Assembly (NCBI RefSeq): GCF_000149955.1
Contig: NC_031000.1
Location: 124,001 to 188,000 of the forward strand
Reading direction: 5' to 3'
Length of the DNA stretch: 64,000 nucleotides
From: Fusarium oxysporum f. sp. lycopersici 4287
Lineage: Eukaryota; Ascomycota; Sordariomycetes; Hypocreales; Nectriaceae
Part shown: positions 1-11,659 of the stretch, piece by piece
How the letters are laid out: every line of letters starts with the position of its first letter
Position numbering within the stretch: position 1 is the first letter of the stretch
Program-made: the position numbers and the translations under genes
The notes under the pieces: generated by a model
Told to the model about the DNA's origin: nothing
The model's input: only the letters and a program-made list of their open reading frames with translations
The model's database searches: none

Positions 1-180
1 TAAATGCATTCTTTCCACGCCTGTAGCTTGCCGTAGGGCTTCCAACGAGGGTGCCGGGTCTTCTTCTGTAAAATGAAGCTATTAGCAAGTGCGACTTCGA
101 GGAGGAAATTCCAAAAGCAGCGCCTGCCAAGGACTGCGGCGGAAGCGATACTCGTATGCTGTATAGGACCTTATCCAGAC
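1..180 (-). mobile_element. piggyBac-like transposase remnant, cut by window edge
   Basis: This stretch is nearly collinear with about 47455-47640, part of the piggyBac-type transposase gene described below, including the shared run GGTGCCGGGTCTTCTT and the stretch encoding the conserved region near the third catalytic Asp. No open frame survives. It is a short relic, possibly continuing left of the window. Similarity was judged by eye. Confidence 0.75.
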
Positions 181-329
181 TTGCCTATCCTGATATCATA
201 TCCGCTTAGCAGGATAGCAGAGATGATATCAGTCTAGGAGTTTTAGCAGCTTTAGCAGAGATGATATGACGACAGATATGTCTAAGCTTAAAGGTAAATA
301 TTTCATCCAATTCTAATCTAGATCATCAT

Positions 330-2025
330 CCGAATCAACATGAACACTGCCGTTTATTTCACCGTTCCACAACAAGCCCTCTACCACCACGTGATGATGG
401 TATAATGAGTCCTTCACGCAGCCAGTTGCCGATGCATTCAACCTTCTCCAGATTAACACATGACATCCTTTCCCGATCCCATGATAAAGTGCGTCTTCCT
501 CCACTGAATGCAGACTCAGGGTCAGCAGAACCAGGGGGCACAGACAATATGTCGATGGCCACGCGACTGAGACGCGGATATGTTCGAACCTGGTCCCTCT
601 GACACCACCAGACCAGAGGAGAGCCTTCGATCTTTATCGGCTGGTTGTGGATAAAGTTTTCGAGGTCAGCTACGTCCCTGGTTATGTCCTCGGCGACCAT
701 AATCTCGTTCAGAAGCCGATCGAGCTCGTTTGAGTGCCCTTGCTGCGACCTAGACGCTTCGCTCAGCGCTTGGGCAGGTCCGAGGGTGGGCACCATCTTG
801 TATTCTTCCTCCATATCGAAAGTGCGTCCCTAATGGCAGCCTCGGCCCAGTCTCCCTTCCAGTTTATATCAAGGTATCGCGCTCGCTTCGACGGATCAAG
901 GAGAAGGGCAGTTGCGTAGATAGGGGACTCCCCGGATAAAGCATAGTATTTATCGAGTACGAACCAGCCCATATCAATAGAGTGCAACATGAGAGGATCA
1001 TGTGTCTCCTCTGCTTCATAGAGCTCCTAAATAGAGGATCAGAAGCTAGTTGATTGAGTTAGGCGAAAGCTGAGATGATACCTTCTTCTGCTCGTAGTGG
1101 CAAAGTAATATATCCATGATCATGAGGTTTTGCGAGAGCGTGGCCGTCACGCCTTGAGCCCACAAGGTCGTAGACGTGAATGGTTGGAGAAACGCGTGCG
1201 TTTTCTCCAGGTAATCCCAATCAGAAGAGGTGAGAATATTGTCACCTAGAGCTTTGTCGTAGTCAAGTAGGAACTGCTTTACTTGCTGCTTTTTTCCTTA
1301 TCAGATTGTCGATCATCCTGTGCCATGAATTCCAGCGCGTATCGTTATCAATACCGAGCCGTAATTTGATGCGCTCATCCCATGCATCACTGTGGATAGG
1401 TGAGTTACGTAGCCACAGCCCGATCCGGTGTAGTTTGCGCAGCGCTGGCACCATAACCCAGCCCCCCCTTCTGGTGTTGTCTGACTTATTATCTGGCCTC
1501 AGTGGAGGATTTACCTTCTGAATGGAAGTTCTTTTGCATGCAACGCCGCCAGGATGCTCCGTCTGAGCTTCCATATGATCTGGCTGGTTTGTCGTATCAC
1601 CACCAGACGCGTCGTTTAGGATGAAGTTGAACGGTTCGTAGTGCTCATCCCCAGTGATATCGCTAGCAGCATCGAGGGCGGCTTGAAGTGCTTCACGTGA
1701 AGACGCGAAAAGAAAGGCTTGAAGTGATAAGTTGATAACATGAAGGATACATCGGATACGGTGCCGTTTTGGATCCCAGTTGATCTGCTATAGATTAGGC
1801 GACTAGATGGGAGAACAAAGCTGGAGTACGACGCACATTGCGGTCCTGCCTAAGCCTGGTTGATAAATGCTGCAAGCATGTGTCGTTTGATGCCGCATTA
1901 TCACCCGTATGACAGCCGAGCTGATTCGCGATATCGTAAATATCGTCCACTTCCTCCGCCAGTGGATTCAGTGGAGTGGTTTGCAACCTTGGATGTGTAC
2001 CAGCCTGAGTTTGTATCGGCATCAA
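330..2025 (-). pseudogene. hAT-family transposase relic (several broken frames)
   Basis: Read on the minus strand, successive frames give hAT transposase blocks in the right order. They are a GDNAASNDTC-like block (about 1930-1965), a CILHVINLSLQAFLF block (about 1705-1755), an NDTRWNSWHRMI block (about 1310-1350), a YATALLLDPSKRARYLDINW block (about 855-915) and the C-terminal dimerisation domain with WWCQRDQ...LSRVAIDILSVPPGSADPESAFS (about 500-610). Stops and frameshifts separate them, so no functional enzyme is expected. hAT transposases act in the nucleus on short terminal repeats; none was identified with confidence here. The 5' end of the relic runs into the 3' end of the REG1-like pseudogene, suggesting that the insertion cut that gene. 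Confidence 0.8.
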
Positions 2026-3634
2026 TTAGATCCTCGGAGAATCTACCTGACACTTTAGGTGGACGAGATGCCTCTTGTGGTGAGAATGGCGAAACACGAT
2101 GACTATGTAAGGCGCTAGAGGTGTAGCGTATGACCGTTTCTGGGACTTGTACATGTTCTCGATGTTTTAGTGTTGTTGATGGAAGCATCGCGATCGTCTT
2201 TCCATCAGAGAGTACTGAATTGTCCTCCTTCGCCGGCTTTCGCGACCTGTCCAGCTTCATTATCATTCCGTCTTCGGAATTGGTATCGGTACTGATATCG
2301 CAGTCGTCGTCATCGTCGTCATCTTTAACTTCAACGGCGATACATTGCTCGACTTGATAACTGAAGTGGATGTGTTTACGCTCAACACCTGACGATGAGA
2401 TCCCTCTGTATGCTGACAATGGTAGCATACTAGAGGTATCACGGCTCATTGGTATCGAAGGGAAGGGGAATATATTGTGATCCATCGTCACTGCTCGATC
2501 AAAGGAAAGCTCTCTTAATCGCCGGCTGTCTTTCTGCCTCGCCTGGGCCACTGGGGTTGCCTGCTCGTGGAAGGATGATGTTGACAATGGCCTCAGCAGT
2601 ATGATATCTGATATGCTCCTTTTCTTCAGGATAGTCTTCCTGTTAGTGTCGACTAGTGAGTTGGACTGGAGCAATGAGGCACCGGAAGGTCCAGTCTGCG
2701 TACAGTAGACCTTGCTAGCACCTTGCTGAACGGGCCCATATAGCCAACTCACATCACTATCTTTCAGCCTGCACAAAGTTAGCTTGATACTCCTGCCTAA
2801 TTCCGTTATGTCCTTACCAGTTGAGTGTTTCGGNNNNNNNNNNNNNNNNNNNNNNNNNNNNNNNNNNNNNNNNNNNNNNNNNNNNNNNNNNNNNNNNNNN
2901 NNNNNNNNNNNNNNNNNNNNNNNNNNNNNNNNNNNNNNNNNNNNNNNNNNNNNNNNNNNNNNNNNNNNNNNNNNNNNNNNNNNNNNNNNNNNNNNNNNNN
3001 NNNNNNNNNNNNNNNNNNNNNNNNNNNNNNNNNNNNNNNNNNNNNNNNNNNNNNNNNNNNNNNNNNNNNNNNNNNNNNNNNNNNNNNNNNTCCAGTCATG
3101 AGAAAGGTAGTTGACATTCCTCCACAGTTGGGCGTTAATAGTAGTGCCAACTTCAGCGCGCTCGTAGAACTTTCCTAATTCTGGAGAACCCCGTGTTGAC
3201 GTATCAGCCGGATTATTATTGTCAACAGACGAGGCGTAGTACGGGTCGCCCGCCTGGAGATCCGACCGGCGTTCCAGGCCATCGTCCGGTGCTACAAAGA
3301 AACCGTCTTTCTGAAATTGGGGTAACCAAGCGTGCTCTGCCGACGGCTTGACCTAGTGAGTTCCTTCATTATAATCGGACGGGGTGGAAATATCCCCAAA
3401 TGGTGTCGAGGAACAGGATATATCCATTGATTCGCCGTAGATAGGAGGAGGCGAGGAAGCTGAAGAGGCTGCGGTGTCTGGATGTTCAAGAGACTGATAG
3501 CATGTGTCGCTCGCTGGGTCTGCTCCAGACTGAGACGTCGTTGTCCTGCCCGCCAGTTGCGAGGGAGAATGGCATTCTTCCATTTCCGAGAAAACAAAGT
3601 AGCTGCTCCCTTCGGAGGAGGGTAGAGCGACCAT
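1990..3634 (-). pseudogene. Second, decayed REG1-like gene (PP1 regulatory subunit)
   Basis: Exon 1 starts at an ATG at 3632-3634 (MVALPSSEGSSYF, matching MAAVLPSDDNGYF in the intact REG1 at 33384). An in-frame TAG at 3353-3355 interrupts it just before a block (PSAEHAWLPQFQKDGFF) that aligns to PADHFMFPSFAQERLY. It then reaches VNYLSHDW, the start of the DUF1752 region, and enters the N gap. Beyond the gap, ETLNW, a GTAAGG donor and an AG acceptor give a 49-nt intron (2769-2817) at exactly the position of the intact gene's intron. Exon 2 keeps LKDSDVSWLYGP, the PP1-docking block KHIHFSYQVEQCIAVE and the KTIAMLPSTTLK block. The conserved C-terminal helix is missing, replaced by hAT sequence. 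The stop codon and lost C-terminus argue for a pseudogene, though the gap prevents certainty. Confidence 0.8.
2834..3090. other. Assembly gap (257 N)
   Basis: A run of N that removes the end of exon 1 of the REG1-like pseudogene, including most of the conserved DUF1752 region. By comparison with the intact paralogue the missing coding part should be roughly 140-150 nt, so the gap length may be an estimate. Confidence 0.99.
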
Positions 3635-3639
3635 CTGGA

Positions 3640-5725
3640 TAGATGGTTCATAGAGCTGCCTCCTACACACCGCACGTCATACAGGGGTATATCTAGGCTG
3701 CTCGTTTTGAAGTGTAATGAAAGCTCCGGTTTTTTGGGTTGTTAGAATTCGCCCCTGATCTCAAGGGTAGCTCCGGTGTGTGCGACCGTTGGCGAGAAAA
3801 GGAAGGTTGAGATCCCAATGACTTAGGCGTGGCGCCGTGCCAATAATGGCCCATAGCAATCGAGATTGAAGAGGAGAGAGGAGTAGCTACGCCATGAAAG
3901 CGATAGAGTGACATCATGAATCGCACTCTCTGCGAGGTGTCAGTTTACAGTGAACAGCCCCTCTTCATCTTGGCAATCAGTCATATTCACATGCCAACCA
4001 CTCCCGGATATCAGGGATACTGCTAGGAAACTCATCCTGCGGTACCGTTGCAGATTGATCGGAGAGTTTCGAGCCACCGCGCCATGGCATCTAAGCCTGT
4101 ACTCGGTATAACACCTCAGTGATGCATCACTTGCCTAATTGACATTTGTAGCTTAACTCAAAATGCCTTCTCTTCACTTAGTGAGAGCAATGTGCAGCAC
4201 AGCGCGCAGTGTACAGTGTGCAGGCGCTGGATTTGGGGCGGGAACGGAAAATGACGGTGACGCAAAAAGAATTCACTACGCCAGTAAAAGTGGAAAATTT
4301 TGGCGACACTCAAAGATTTGGGCTCCGCCGTCACACTTCCGTGGGTTGTACTGTTGCTTAGATGTTGTCGCTGTCGTTGGTGGACGCGTGCTATTCGTGG
4401 CGTGCTCCCTCGAGTCAAAACAACGCGGAGGTAGATGCAAGGACCGGTTGAAGTCCATTGAGTTCTTTTGTGGCTGCTGTTTCCAAAAATCTCATTCTCA
4501 CTGTTTGTTAGTTAATTGCAATATGACGGTTCGTCCGCGCGAGGATTCTAAATGTGGAAAACGCACTTCTGACGTCGGTGACGAAGGGTTGCATATGCAG
4601 TGACCACCAGTCAAAACTGATGTCATCAAGAAACGCACAACTAGCTTGGGCAGACTTTTGAGTTATCTACGGCGCGATCTTATGCACCATATCGACTCCC
4701 ATTGGCGCTGACATACTGACGATCCACAGTGTCTGCGGAGCCTCGAGAGCTACCGGTAAGAGCACCTACCAATCATCAACTACCACACAGCAGACATCCG
4801 ACGCTCTCTATGGCTCCAACACAGAGTTTATGTGGTGTCAGGGGATGGAGTAGAAATGTGACGCAGATGGCCGAAACTCAGATGTATCCTCATCTGGCCC
4901 CACTACTCGGCGCCTTCCGGTGAGCTGTGTATCTAGTTATCCTCTATGCAGAGCCCTCGTCCCTAAAAGTCCAAGCACAATCACATGCCTGCACATACCA
5001 TAAACCGTCCACCCATCCCCCGCCTTCGCAACCTCGTTGGTGCCCATTCAAGCCACTGCATATCAGAACTCCAACAGCTTCAAAGCAAGTCGATCATTTT
5101 TACATGCATGGCTCTGTGTGTTTTATTGCCCTAGTGAAATTGCCTGTCCCTTGAGAACTCAACGATATGGACGATGACTAATTGCTAGACACCGAAAACC
5201 TTGGCAGATTGGCCAATCAGAACCTCATATGTCATCTCCTCAAAGAAAGCGATTTTTGATCTCCTCGGGTTTCGAAGCTGGGCGTTTGAACATCCGGCTC
5301 CCATGGGCAAAGTCTGTTTTCTGCTCATGGCCTGGTTGTCCTAGGATTAAGCTTAGTCTCTGCTGATGCTGTGTTACTGACTAGTTTCAGATAAGCTTTT
5401 GCGCACTGTGTCCGGCACCGCAGTCCGGTCTGTTAGTTGCTTGTGAAGGCTGCCATATTTAATCCTCGCATCCTCCTCGATCCGCCCGTGCCCTACTCAT
5501 GTCGTTTGGCCCACCTACTTGGGCAATTCTCCTTGAATTCCCTCTTCTGCCATATCCAGAGCGTCAACCTAGGCCTTTAAAGGTCTCTCATCGTAGCTTA
5601 TTAACGGGGCTAGCATTTACAGTCCACGGGCCTAGATCATTTTGTATGATCTTCGTATAGTCCTGTTCTTCACCTCTGGGTGATCTTGCCTTCGATTCTC
5701 ACTCAGAAGTTATCGCCACCACACC
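3640..5725. other. Intergenic; no supported gene
   Basis: Several ORFs of up to 146 codons occur here, but none shows recognisable domains, introns or conserved blocks. The last few hundred bases before 5732 are pyrimidine-rich and could hold the promoter and 5' UTR of the bZIP gene. Confidence 0.5.
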
Positions 5726-5731
5726 ATATTA

Positions 5732-6787
5732 ATGATCTCACCATCCTGCATCATGAGCACCGCTTCCCTAATGTCTCGAAACCATATGGCATATCAGCCG
5801 GCGCCAGGTCAAATAGACGCCAGCTCATTCTTTAAGGAAGCAATTGATGCCTCCCCAACCCCGATGGAAGTGGGTGTCGGGTCCACCTACATCGCATTAC
5901 CGACTCAGCCTGCGCAATTTAAGAATCTCGGAGGCGAAACACTACAAAATATACTGCCATCCGTTATGGGAGATAAGAAGTTGAACCGGCGGGACCACAC
6001 CCGAAGACAATCACAAGCGAATGAGGCGTTTTTCAAGTCCAGTGCCTCTGGGCAGGCTGCAGGGTCACCCAAGCCAAGAAAAAGGGGCCGAAAACCCAAG
6101 AAGCAGCCAGAAGAGCAGAAGGTAGTGGGTCAACAGGAGAAGCTTGATGATGATGATCCCAAGGATCCCCGCCAGCGCCGAGTGCTCAAACGTAATCGCA
6201 TTGCGGCGAACAAGTGTCGTCTCCGCAAGCGTGGTGAAGCCTTAGCACTCGCTTCTCGAGAAGAAGTTATGGAGGACCAAAGCCGCTATCTCATGACGTG
6301 TTTCGACTCTCTAACGGTCGAAATTTACTACCTAAAGACCCAATTACTGCAGCATACAGAATGCAATTGCGTTCTCATCCAGAACTACATCGCCAATGAG
6401 GCGCAGAAGTGTGTGAATAGGCTAGTCGCTTGCTCTACTGCCTTTGATACCTATGACAATTCGCTAAGCCCCTGCGATGGAAGCCCAAATGATGCTAGCA
6501 CCGCCGAAAACTTGAATATGCAGAGTCTAAATGGAGGCGGTTTCCCGCCAAACCCGAGAATCTCTTCTCGGCAGGGATCTAGCGCCTCGGAGGTTGCAGA
6601 CGTTAGGTTCGATATGATGAGTTTAGGACCATTTCAAACGGCTACTATGCCACCTGATTCGATGGCATTTACCCAGCCAGTTCCACCGTTGTCCTCCACT
6701 GAATATGGACCAGAGTTATCCGTCTACGAGGGACCGCGAGAACACCAAGCGGATGAGGTTGCTTGGGACACATATTTGCATTTTTGA
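5732..6787 (+). CDS. bZIP transcription factor, ATF/CREB-like
   Basis: Single-exon ORF of 351 residues encoding a nuclear DNA-binding protein. Residues 149-168 form a basic region with the N-x7-R signature (NRIAANKCR), followed by a leucine-zipper segment at about 170-206 (ending EIYYLKTQLLQH) and the short ECNC block that follows the zipper in fungal Atf1-type factors. A lysine/arginine patch resembling an AT-hook (RKRGRKPKK) precedes it at about 116-124, then an acidic stretch EKLDDDDPKD. Members of this family bind CRE-type sites and act in stress and sporulation programmes; this gene's own targets cannot be read from sequence. Three in-frame ATGs (codons 1, 8, 14) could start it, and the first is used. 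Stop codons are absent and base composition is ordinary, so it looks functional. No homologous neighbours suggest a cluster. Confidence 0.85.
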   Translation: MISPSCIMSTASLMSRNHMAYQPAPGQIDASSFFKEAIDASPTPMEVGVGSTYIALPTQPAQFKNLGGETLQNILPSVMGDKKLNRRDHTRRQSQANEAFFKSSASGQAAGSPKPRKRGRKPKKQPEEQKVVGQQEKLDDDDPKDPRQRRVLKRNRIAANKCRLRKRGEALALASREEVMEDQSRYLMTCFDSLTVEIYYLKTQLLQHTECNCVLIQNYIANEAQKCVNRLVACSTAFDTYDNSLSPCDGSPNDASTAENLNMQSLNGGGFPPNPRISSRQGSSASEVADVRFDMMSLGPFQTATMPPDSMAFTQPVPPLSSTEYGPELSVYEGPREHQADEVAWDTYLHF

Positions 6788-6950
6788 CGCTAGTCGCTAC
6801 CTCTGTCTCTTAATATTAGAAACACGAGATAAGAAACCACGTGAAGTGCTATTTATGATTTTGGTTAAGACGGTGTTGGTTTGTAACGTCTCGTACCTCT
6901 ATGAATATGGAGCTAGGGCGATGCTTTCCAGTAACCGCACGTCAGGGAGT

Positions 6951-7545
6951 TGCAAACGGCAATGTAGAAGTGAACTCGATGGCAGTGAAACCGTAGAAAG
7001 ATCCTGGAGAGGATAGATTACCGACGATAGCCCGGAAACAGCTCTGGCCAGTGGCCAAAGATCGGGTCCACCTTTCTTCGGACCTCACTAGTACACAGGG
7101 GGTTGCCCGATTAGTGGAATGGTGCAGAGAGAATCCTTTTAGAAATATCTGAAAGGGTGGTTGCACGATCAAGACATCAGGACTGATCTTACCGCTGTCG
7201 ACGGCGGGGAAGATACTCAAGGCAGTCACTGCAGACAGATATCTTGTATTGTGGGGACCTTCAGGCTCCTCTGCATGAATCACTTGAGAGCATGCAAGCG
7301 AGAATCAGCCGAAGAGGCTTAGCTATGCAAGATAGGGAGTCAAACACTTGGAGAACGTGGCGCGTCACGGAAGGGTTAAAACTGGCTGGACTATTCAGTG
7401 TCAGAAGCTGTGGGGCTCTGAGCACCAGCACCAAATCATCCAGACTGTAAATAGAATAATTACCACACTGTACTTTGGGTCGAGACCGCCAGGGGCGAAA
7501 TACTTTTCATTCTATTCATTGGATCTCGTTTAGGCTCGGTACTAA
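6951..7545 (+). mobile_element. LINE (Tad-type) remnant: RT start fused to 3' end
   Basis: Around 6990-7240 the plus strand encodes broken pieces parallel to the intact RT at 59477-60839: a KQLWPVAKDRV block, then STAGKILKAVTADRY, matching KQLWPVAQDRV and STLGKILEAVVADR. After 7240 the sequence resembles LINE 3'-terminal sequence (a TWRTWRVTEGLKL-like segment and ATTCTATTCATT near the end). The RT core and RNase H are missing, so this is an internally deleted relic with stops. Confidence 0.7.
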
Positions 7546-8045
7546 GCCATGCAGGATGTTGAGGTAACCCTCCCCCTCGCCTGTGACCAGTAACCCCATG
7601 CTGGACTCATTCGCGCTTTGGAGTGTGTCGACATACTGACGGAACAAGGTGTTACCGGCACATACTTCGCTAGCCTGGTACCAGCGCAGGTCACTAAGTT
7701 CCATGATCCTAAAGGACACTATGCTATGCCAGCAGATCTTACCTGCTTGTCTGGTAGGTGCCTGGTCAGCCACTTGCCGGCATTTGGCCACCGTTAAGCG
7801 ATAGTAAAGGGCATTATTGCGTCAACCTGGCGGTTTGCATTTGCAAGGAATGATCTGCGTAGCGCTCTGCTGTTATTAACGGGTCAGCTACTGCGCTTAG
7901 AAGAGATTCTGTATCTCGAAGCTGGTCAACCAGTGGAAACAAATTGGTGAAAATATGAAGATGAACATTGGGACGTAAATAGGAAGGATTCAATAATAGC
8001 AGTTCAATATGTAGAATGTAGTCTATCTCCTAAGAGCCCAACTGG
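7545..8045. other. Intergenic; nothing recognised
   Basis: A 91-codon minus-strand ORF (7516-7791) has no recognisable domain and overlaps the LINE end. Nothing else is supported. Confidence 0.4.
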
Positions 8046-8046
8046 C

Positions 8047-8205
8047 TGCAATTAGGTCACGACGAGGGGTCGTGGCCAATTAAAATGTACATGATAAGAG
8101 GTACTTCTACCGCCCCCTAAATTATGCGGTGGTATAAGTACCAGCAGATCTCATCATTACAAATCGGTACATCACCAATCGCCCAACCGTACCAAGATTG
8201 CCCGC
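8047..8205 (-). mobile_element. piggyBac-like element end: 3' UTR and last codons
   Basis: Collinear with 47059-47170 of the piggyBac element below: AGGTCACGAC, then a CCAATTAAAATG block, a TACCxCCxxCTAAATT block and sequence encoding the last residues (PICNDEICWYLYH versus AICNNADCWYFYH). This is the transposase C-terminal zinc-ribbon end plus subterminal DNA of a lost copy. Confidence 0.7.
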
Positions 8206-8487
8206 CGCGGTGGCTGCTTATTATCATAGGAATTAACTTCCTGTCTTTAATCGGGATCTGAAGATGTATTTATTGAGTAGATGGCAATAATTTGTATAGT
8301 AGTTTGACTATAAAATATAGGAAATTGAAGCTATTAGTACCTCGCTCGTACTGTTGTAATGACAGGGATAAGGTGGGGCGGGGTACGGATTGCAGCCTGT
8401 TGGGCTCTTAGGAGATAAGTTGGAGAGAGGGTGGGGAGTTGACTGAAGAGGCGATTGTTGCACATTAAGTCTTGCATGAGTGGCTAG

Positions 8488-8871
8488 ATAGAGCAACATC
8501 TGCTCCACAACGCTTTGAGCTCGCATTACAAAAATGTGCCAGCCCTGCCTTCGCCTCCTAACTCCCCAACAACGCCAAACATTCCGGCACTCTCCAATAT
8601 GCCGTCAGGTCAAAAATGGTTGTATGACCCATGCCTCGGTTGTGGCATCCAGACAGAGGGAGCAACTTACTGCTCTAATTTCTGTCGGCTTTCAGAATGC
8701 GAGAAGGTGCCGGCACCGACGTACTGTTCAAGCTGGCCTTCCATGCGGAGCGCATCGTCCTCCTCGACATCGTCAGCCCAAGAAGCCAAGTCATCGACCA
8801 AAGTAGAGAAGGAATTCAGGGTTTACAATATGTCATTGGACCAGTCGAAGATGCGGAGGAGATTGCATTAA
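8488..8871 (+). CDS. Small Cys-rich protein, Ecl1 (life-span regulator)-like
   Basis: The frame is open from 8488 but has no ATG until 8599 (MPSGQKWLYDPCLGC). Either translation starts there, giving 91 residues, or the 5' part belongs to an upstream exon I could not place. The core CLGCGIQTEGATYCSNFCRLSE has the CxxC...YCSxxCR spacing of the small fungal Ecl1/life-span regulatory factor family, whose members in fission yeast extend chronological life span under nutrient limitation and bind zinc. A Ser-rich tail follows, as is usual there. The proline-rich leader before the core (PALPSPPNSPTTPNIPAL) is in frame, which slightly favours a longer protein. Family assignment is from the motif only. 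Confidence 0.5.
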   Translation: MEQHLLHNALSSHYKNVPALPSPPNSPTTPNIPALSNMPSGQKWLYDPCLGCGIQTEGATYCSNFCRLSECEKVPAPTYCSSWPSMRSASSSSTSSAQEAKSSTKVEKEFRVYNMSLDQSKMRRRLH

Positions 8872-9102
8872 AAGCCGAAATACCTCCACTTCGTTCACAC
8901 CCCGCCTCAAGGGCTAACACCAGGAGATACATCTCACAATAATGTCGCCTTCAGGGCTCTCCGCGTGCCAACTCCATGATAGATATTCGGAGTCCAGGAG
9001 CAGGGCGTATTGACGCGGGAACGACTTTACTGCGCCAGACCCATGGCTTCGTCGACTTGATTCTGCTCCTCGCTTAAAGGCCTTTGGTGGGAAAGGGCCT
9101 TC

Positions 9103-9351
9103 TTGAGGGACTTGATCGCTCTGAAATACGAGGTGGATCCGAACAACCCGGACGAGTCGGACGATGCTCAACTTCGGTTCATACATATCGCATTCGATCG
9201 GATAGTCAACTACGCCAAAGCCGTCATCACACCCGATACTATTTCTTGGAATCCTCTATTTGAAGTTAACCGCAAAGACCTTGACAAGGACATGACCAAG
9301 CCATTTCATTTCCGATTTAAGCTAGACAGGGCTTCCGTCAGATCAGATTAA
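9103..9351 (+). pseudogene. Unrecognised coding-like fragment
   Basis: An 82-codon frame with protein-like composition (VDPNNPDESDDAQLRFIHIA, then FDRIVNYAKAV) but no identified family. The sequence before it (8950-9100) contains stops. It could be the surviving exon of a decayed gene. The first codon is not ATG. Confidence 0.3.
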
Positions 9352-9529
9352 CAATCAGATATATCAATCAATTCAATCAATTCAGATCAAATACGGTATC
9401 CTAACAGATCAATCAATTCAGACACAAGCATCTGTGCATCTGATATCCTTAGAAAGGAAGATATCGCAGGGTAGGCATAAGCTTCATGGGCTCAGGAAAC
9501 AACTGCATTAGTAATCTAGCTATATGCTT

Positions 9530-9649
9530 TAAGTAACTCTGCAGGATGGAATACCCCGCACAAGAGACAACTTAGAACAATTAATCCAAACATTTTTGTT
9601 ACAGCTCACCACATTCACTTTAACCCTTTAAGCACAATCAGTGCGACAG
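9530..9649 (+). repeat. Dispersed repeat, copy 1 (inverted copy at 42781)
   Basis: About 120 bp matching the reverse complement of 42781-42903, including ATACCCCGCACAAGAGACAA, CATTCACTTTAACCCTTTAA and the end CAGTGCGACAG. It is preceded by ATCAA-rich simple sequence (9355-9420). Probably the terminal part of an unrecognised transposon. Confidence 0.75.
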
Positions 9650-11141
9650 GAAACCATGGCTATGGTCAAGGCGAAGAATCGTATTCGACGTTGTTCTGGG
9701 ATAGACTACTGTACTAAGGGAAATTTCAGCCTTTTGCTGAGTTTGCTTGCATTTTGCCGTAATTATTAGTTCCACCGCCTTAATATGCACTTTTACGAGC
9801 ACGGACAAAGACTCGCTCTGCATACACATGGACGGGGTTACTTCCCTAGAAATCTTACTAGCCGACTTACCCGGTAGGGTAACACCAACCTGGTCTAAAA
9901 ATGTGGACCTTCGGCTTGAAACAGCCACTATCAACAGCTGTTTTTTGCCGCTTCGAGGGCAGTCAAGTGGATGTGATATAAAAGCTAAGCTAAGGGACGG
10001 CAGCGTGTCATTGACAACCTGTTAAGTCCTCCCATAATGCTAGTCAGCCAAGGCTTAGGTTTCGGCCTGGGGATGAATGCATGCTTATTGAGCAGCATCA
10101 ACACGTCTCTAAAGGGAAAATAATTAAAAATTGAATTACGTGTCAGGACGTCCTTTCTCCGTGTGCAGAGGGCATGGGCCTAGTCGAGCCGCCAAGAACA
10201 ATCGCTCATCCACAACATCCGGGCTAACGGAAAATCCCGATGTACAAAGATTGGGGTACGTTCCTCTTATTTTTAACTGGGTCTGTGCCATTTATCGGGA
10301 GCCTGTCATGGGAGTAATCTGATTGGTTATCACTGAATCAGGCCGGCATGATCGCATGAGCTGACTTTCATCTGTCTCATTTTTGTACACTGCTATGGCG
10401 GCTTGCTGGAGGAGACGTTGGCCAGATTAGATTTGGCATGCATATCGCCGTTTCTGCGGGTTCGGGAGTGCATTTTCGATTCTCGAAGGATATCAATAGG
10501 AGGACTAAAAGAGCAGCATTTGGCGATGCTCTATGCCAAGCGGTGATGACGTCTGCCGCAAAAGGGTTACAGGAGATGACAAACTTTCCAACGCAATTTT
10601 CCCCCGAAGTGTACAACTGCGATATTCACATTCCCATAGATAATTAGATGGCACCATGAAGCTTCCATATCTCCTCAACTCTAATTGTGGCAAGTTTACA
10701 AATATCGAATCGGCTGTCCTGATGTTCGGTTTGATAGCAGTCTTACTCCTGATCCGCCCGATCGATACGAATCGAACAGCCCTCAGGGATCGACCGATTT
10801 TCGATCGATCGGGGTTCGAACGAGCCACACAAGCCACGCGACTCGCCCTTAATGTATTAAGGACCATTCATGGTGCGGCTTTATTAACGCATTTAGCCGC
10901 TCGCCCCTCTTCGCACGTGTTCGGAAGTGCAGTCAGGCCCTTAGGGCAAGCTCACAGCGGAACAGGTATCTTAAAATTACAGCCATCATACCAGTAATAG
11001 CTCATATTTAGCTGGAAATTTAATAGTAACCTTCTTTGTGGCTTTTAAGCGAAACATCTTGCACGTTTCCTTGCAGATGATATGATACGTTGGAGAAGTC
11101 TAAGTACAAGTCATCCTGGCTGGAAATGCTGGGTGGTTATC

Positions 11142-11175
<34 letters not shown>

Positions 11176-11655
11176 CTTTTTCTTTCTTGTTCGTCTGGTC
11201 GGCCTCATGATGCCCAAATTTTCTATTGGGGTAAAAGGTGTTCTCGGATTAACTTAGGTACTGACAGAACGTTTTGTGCACAAACGTCGCGACGTGTAAT
11301 TGCAATGCAGCCTGAGACATTCCTACACTACATGCCGTCAATTATTATCCAAATTGACTGAACTTTTGACTATGAAGCCTTCAAAAACTGATCGAGACTG
11401 CTAACTGAAAAGGTTGCGAGAGGTAAAAGAACCTGCGCTCTTTGACTGATGCCAATATTCAATGGCAGCAGGATAGTGGTTGGAAGCATGTGGTAGGTGA
11501 CATGCCACATATATCTGGTTCATGGCCTAGCTACCTGTTTCACTAGGCAAGTTGGCAAACGGTAGTGCATATCATCTTGTGCTGCTAGCACCGAGGGGAG
11601 ACTCTATGTACACAACCGCAAAGTAGAAGGTTGAATGATTACAGAGAGCCTAGAA
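9650..11655. other. Intergenic; no supported gene, one pyrimidine microsatellite
   Basis: ORFs of up to 113 codons show no recognisable domain. A TTTTC-repeat and poly-T tract lies at about 11141-11190. Confidence 0.5.
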
Positions 11656-11659
11656 CTTT

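Noticed and set aside
1795..2000. Reading the 1795-2025 frame (EEVDDIYDIANQLG) as the displaced C-terminal helix of the REG1-like gene
   Set aside because: The same frame continues into GDNAASNDTC, a hAT transposase hallmark, so hAT explains it better than a frameshift in REG1.
2784..3178. ORFs spanning the N run
   Set aside because: They are translations of undefined bases.
4163..4603. ORF of 146 codons
   Set aside because: No domain, no intron signals and an overlapping antisense ORF; composition looks like chance.
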